From assembly GCF_026125785.1 (NCBI RefSeq), contig NZ_JAHCKL010000007.1, positions 124,001 to 188,000 of the forward strand: 64,000 nt of DNA, given 5' to 3'. This DNA is from Hydrogenophaga sp. (GTDB lineage: Bacteria; Pseudomonadota; Gammaproteobacteria; Burkholderiales; Burkholderiaceae_C). Below, one piece after another: positions 63,046 through 64,000 of this stretch; within the stretch, counting starts at the first letter, position 1; each line of letters starts with the position of its first letter. The notes beneath the pieces were generated by a model that was not told the DNA's origin, did no database searches, and saw only the letters and a list, made by a program, of their open reading frames with translations. A program made the position numbers and the translations under genes.

Positions 63046-63237
63046 CTGCGCCGCTGCGCGGCTTCCCCCCTCTGTGGCGCGCCTTCGGCGCTTCGAGGGG
63101 GGACGATGCCTTGGGCCGGCAGAGCCGGACCCTTGGCATCTCTGGATTTGGGCGCCTCGCTTCGCTCGCTGGGGTGTCTCGTGCCTGCGGCCGGACTTTC
63201 GGCATCTCTGGGCCTGGACGCCTCTCGCCTCGCTGGC
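63046..63237. repeat. GC-rich intergenic repeat, divergent relative with internal direct repeat
   Basis: Between the convergent GGDEF-EAL and glutamine synthetase genes. The left part shares the layout of the 84-bp family (GCTCC, CGCTGCGCGG, CCCCCCTC...GAGGGGGG hairpin, GCCTTGGG) with an insertion of CTTCGGCGC. The right part contains two roughly 50-bp direct copies starting GCCGGA at 63124 and 63190. No gene is present in this 204-bp gap. Confidence 0.6.
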
Positions 63238-63239
63238 GG

Positions 63240-64000
63240 CTATACGTGCAGCAGCAGGAACCGGCGCTCCCAGGGGCTGATCACGTCAAAGTACTCGCGG
63301 TACTCGGTTTCCTTGATCGCGCTGTAGGTCTGGATGAAGTGCTCGCCGAAGAGGTCGACCAAGGGTCGGCAGGCCATGAGTTTTTCGACCGCTTCGTCGA
63401 GGTGGCGTGGCAACTGGTGGGGTTGTTCGTAGGCGCTGCCTTTGAGCGGTTCGCTGGGCTGGATGGCGTGCTTCATGCCCAGGTAGCCGCAGGCCAGGCT
63501 GGCGGCAATGGCGAGGTAGGGGTTCACGTCGACGCCGGCGAGGCGGTTCTCCACGCGGCGCGCCTGCGGGTCGGAGTGCGGCACGCGAAGGCCGCAGGTG
63601 CGGTTGTCGTATCCCCAACTCAGGTTGATCGGCGCGGACGTGAAACGCGAGAGCCGGCGGTAGGAGTTCACGTAGGGAGCGAAGAAGGCCGTGGCCGCAG
63701 GCAGGTAGGTCTGCAGTCCACCGATGTAGTGAAAGAAGGCCGCCGAGGGCTCGCCGTCGGGGCGGCTGAAGATGTTCTGTCCATCCTGTATACCCACCAC
63801 GCTCTGGTGCACGTGCATGGCGCTGCCTGGCTGGCCCTGCATGGGCTTGGCCATGAAGGTGGCGTACATCTGGTGGCGAATGGCCACCTCGCGGATGGTG
63901 CGTTTGAACAGGAACACCTGGTCGGCCAGCGGCAGTGGGTCGCCGTGGTCCAGGTTGATCTCCATCTGCGCGGTGCCCATTTCGTGGATCAGCGTATCGA
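63240..64000 (-). CDS. glutamine synthetase family protein (PuuA-like), 5' end beyond window
   Basis: C-terminal 253 residues of a GS-fold enzyme; the frame is still open at 64000, so the N-terminus is outside. Visible motifs are EMGTAQMEINLDHGDPLPLADQ (metal-binding), AKPMQGQPGSAMHVHQSVV, NRTCGLRVPHSDPQARRVENRLAGVDVNPYLAIAASLACGY (ATP/ammonia and substrate region). The IHEMGTAQMEIN and FMAKPMQGQPGSAMH segments resemble gamma-glutamylputrescine synthetase PuuA more than classical GlnA, so polyamine breakdown is a likely role. The upstream genes needed to confirm this are not visible. Its stop abuts the intergenic repeat. Confidence 0.88.
   Translation of the reverse strand, partial: DTLIHEMGTAQMEINLDHGDPLPLADQVFLFKRTIREVAIRHQMYATFMAKPMQGQPGSAMHVHQSVVGIQDGQNIFSRPDGEPSAAFFHYIGGLQTYLPAATAFFAPYVNSYRRLSRFTSAPINLSWGYDNRTCGLRVPHSDPQARRVENRLAGVDVNPYLAIAASLACGYLGMKHAIQPSEPLKGSAYEQPHQLPRHLDEAVEKLMACRPLVDLFGEHFIQTYSAIKETEYREYFDVISPWERRFLLLHV

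Overview
This 64 kb window is high-GC (roughly two-thirds G+C by eye), densely coded chromosomal DNA of a betaproteobacterium. It is most likely a member of the Comamonadaceae (Burkholderiales), Hydrogenophaga-like. The reasons are the combination of a DUF3567 gene, a PhaM-type granule protein, a PHA/acyl-CoA context, the tsaB-rimI-udg operon, the uvrA/MFS/ssb neighbourhood, and GC-rich intergenic tandem repeats. Both ends are cut inside genes: purK at the left and a glutamine synthetase at the right. No tRNA, rRNA, CRISPR array, prophage or insertion sequence was seen.

Layout. 0-10 kb is housekeeping: purK, a Sua5-type t6A synthase, a GDSL esterase lipoprotein under a perfect 32-bp palindrome, SemiSWEET, dacB, the overlapping tsaB-rimI-udg operon, an EamA exporter and pyrF. 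10-18 kb holds the DUF1800/DUF1501 exported pair, two glutathione transferases, a CYTH-CHAD protein, an RcnB/CigR-like protein and a MipA/OmpV-like protein. 18-30 kb holds an 84-86 bp tandem repeat, uvrA, an MFS exporter, a ClC protein with glutamine at the gating-glutamate position, ssb with its terminator, a cysteine desulfurase-rhodanese fusion, an MFS-PlsC fusion, a CREST-type membrane protein and a divergent HTH regulator.

30-46 kb holds proQ, an MFS transporter, a FIST protein, phaM and a crotonase-fold protein. A perfect FNR-type box follows, then a DksA/TraR-like gene and a small 'translational machinery' protein. After these come a fumarylacetoacetate hydrolase whose 3' end is built from a repeat unit, its divergent IclR regulator, DUF3108, DUF3567, an AbrB-type membrane protein, a ChaN lipoprotein, an omega-amino-acid transaminase, purU, and a second repeat array that runs right up to a LysR gene. 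46-51 kb is a sulfonate-type ABC cluster (permease, ATPase, binding protein, flavin monooxygenase, OsmC). Its monooxygenase carries an in-frame TAA at codon 42. 51-64 kb holds a DUF2846 lipoprotein and S1C protease pair, an hsp20 gene with a sigma-32-like promoter, and a lone glcD-type oxidase. Signalling genes follow: a seven-PAS histidine kinase, a receiver-only response regulator, a small protein with RRM-like character, and a PAS-GGDEF-EAL protein.

Two features cut across the window. One is a GC-rich, stop-poor repeat family, mostly at the 3' ends of convergent genes, which in places supplies coding sequence, a stop codon or the region just before a start codon. The other is a recurrent promoter layout in which a -10-like hexamer lies only 6-10 nt before the start codon with no Shine-Dalgarno, suggesting many leaderless or near-leaderless mRNAs. 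I saw no clearly new defence or mobile system. The strongest oddities are the broken monooxygenase, the repeat-derived gene ends, the FNR-type box and the duplicated PAS pair.
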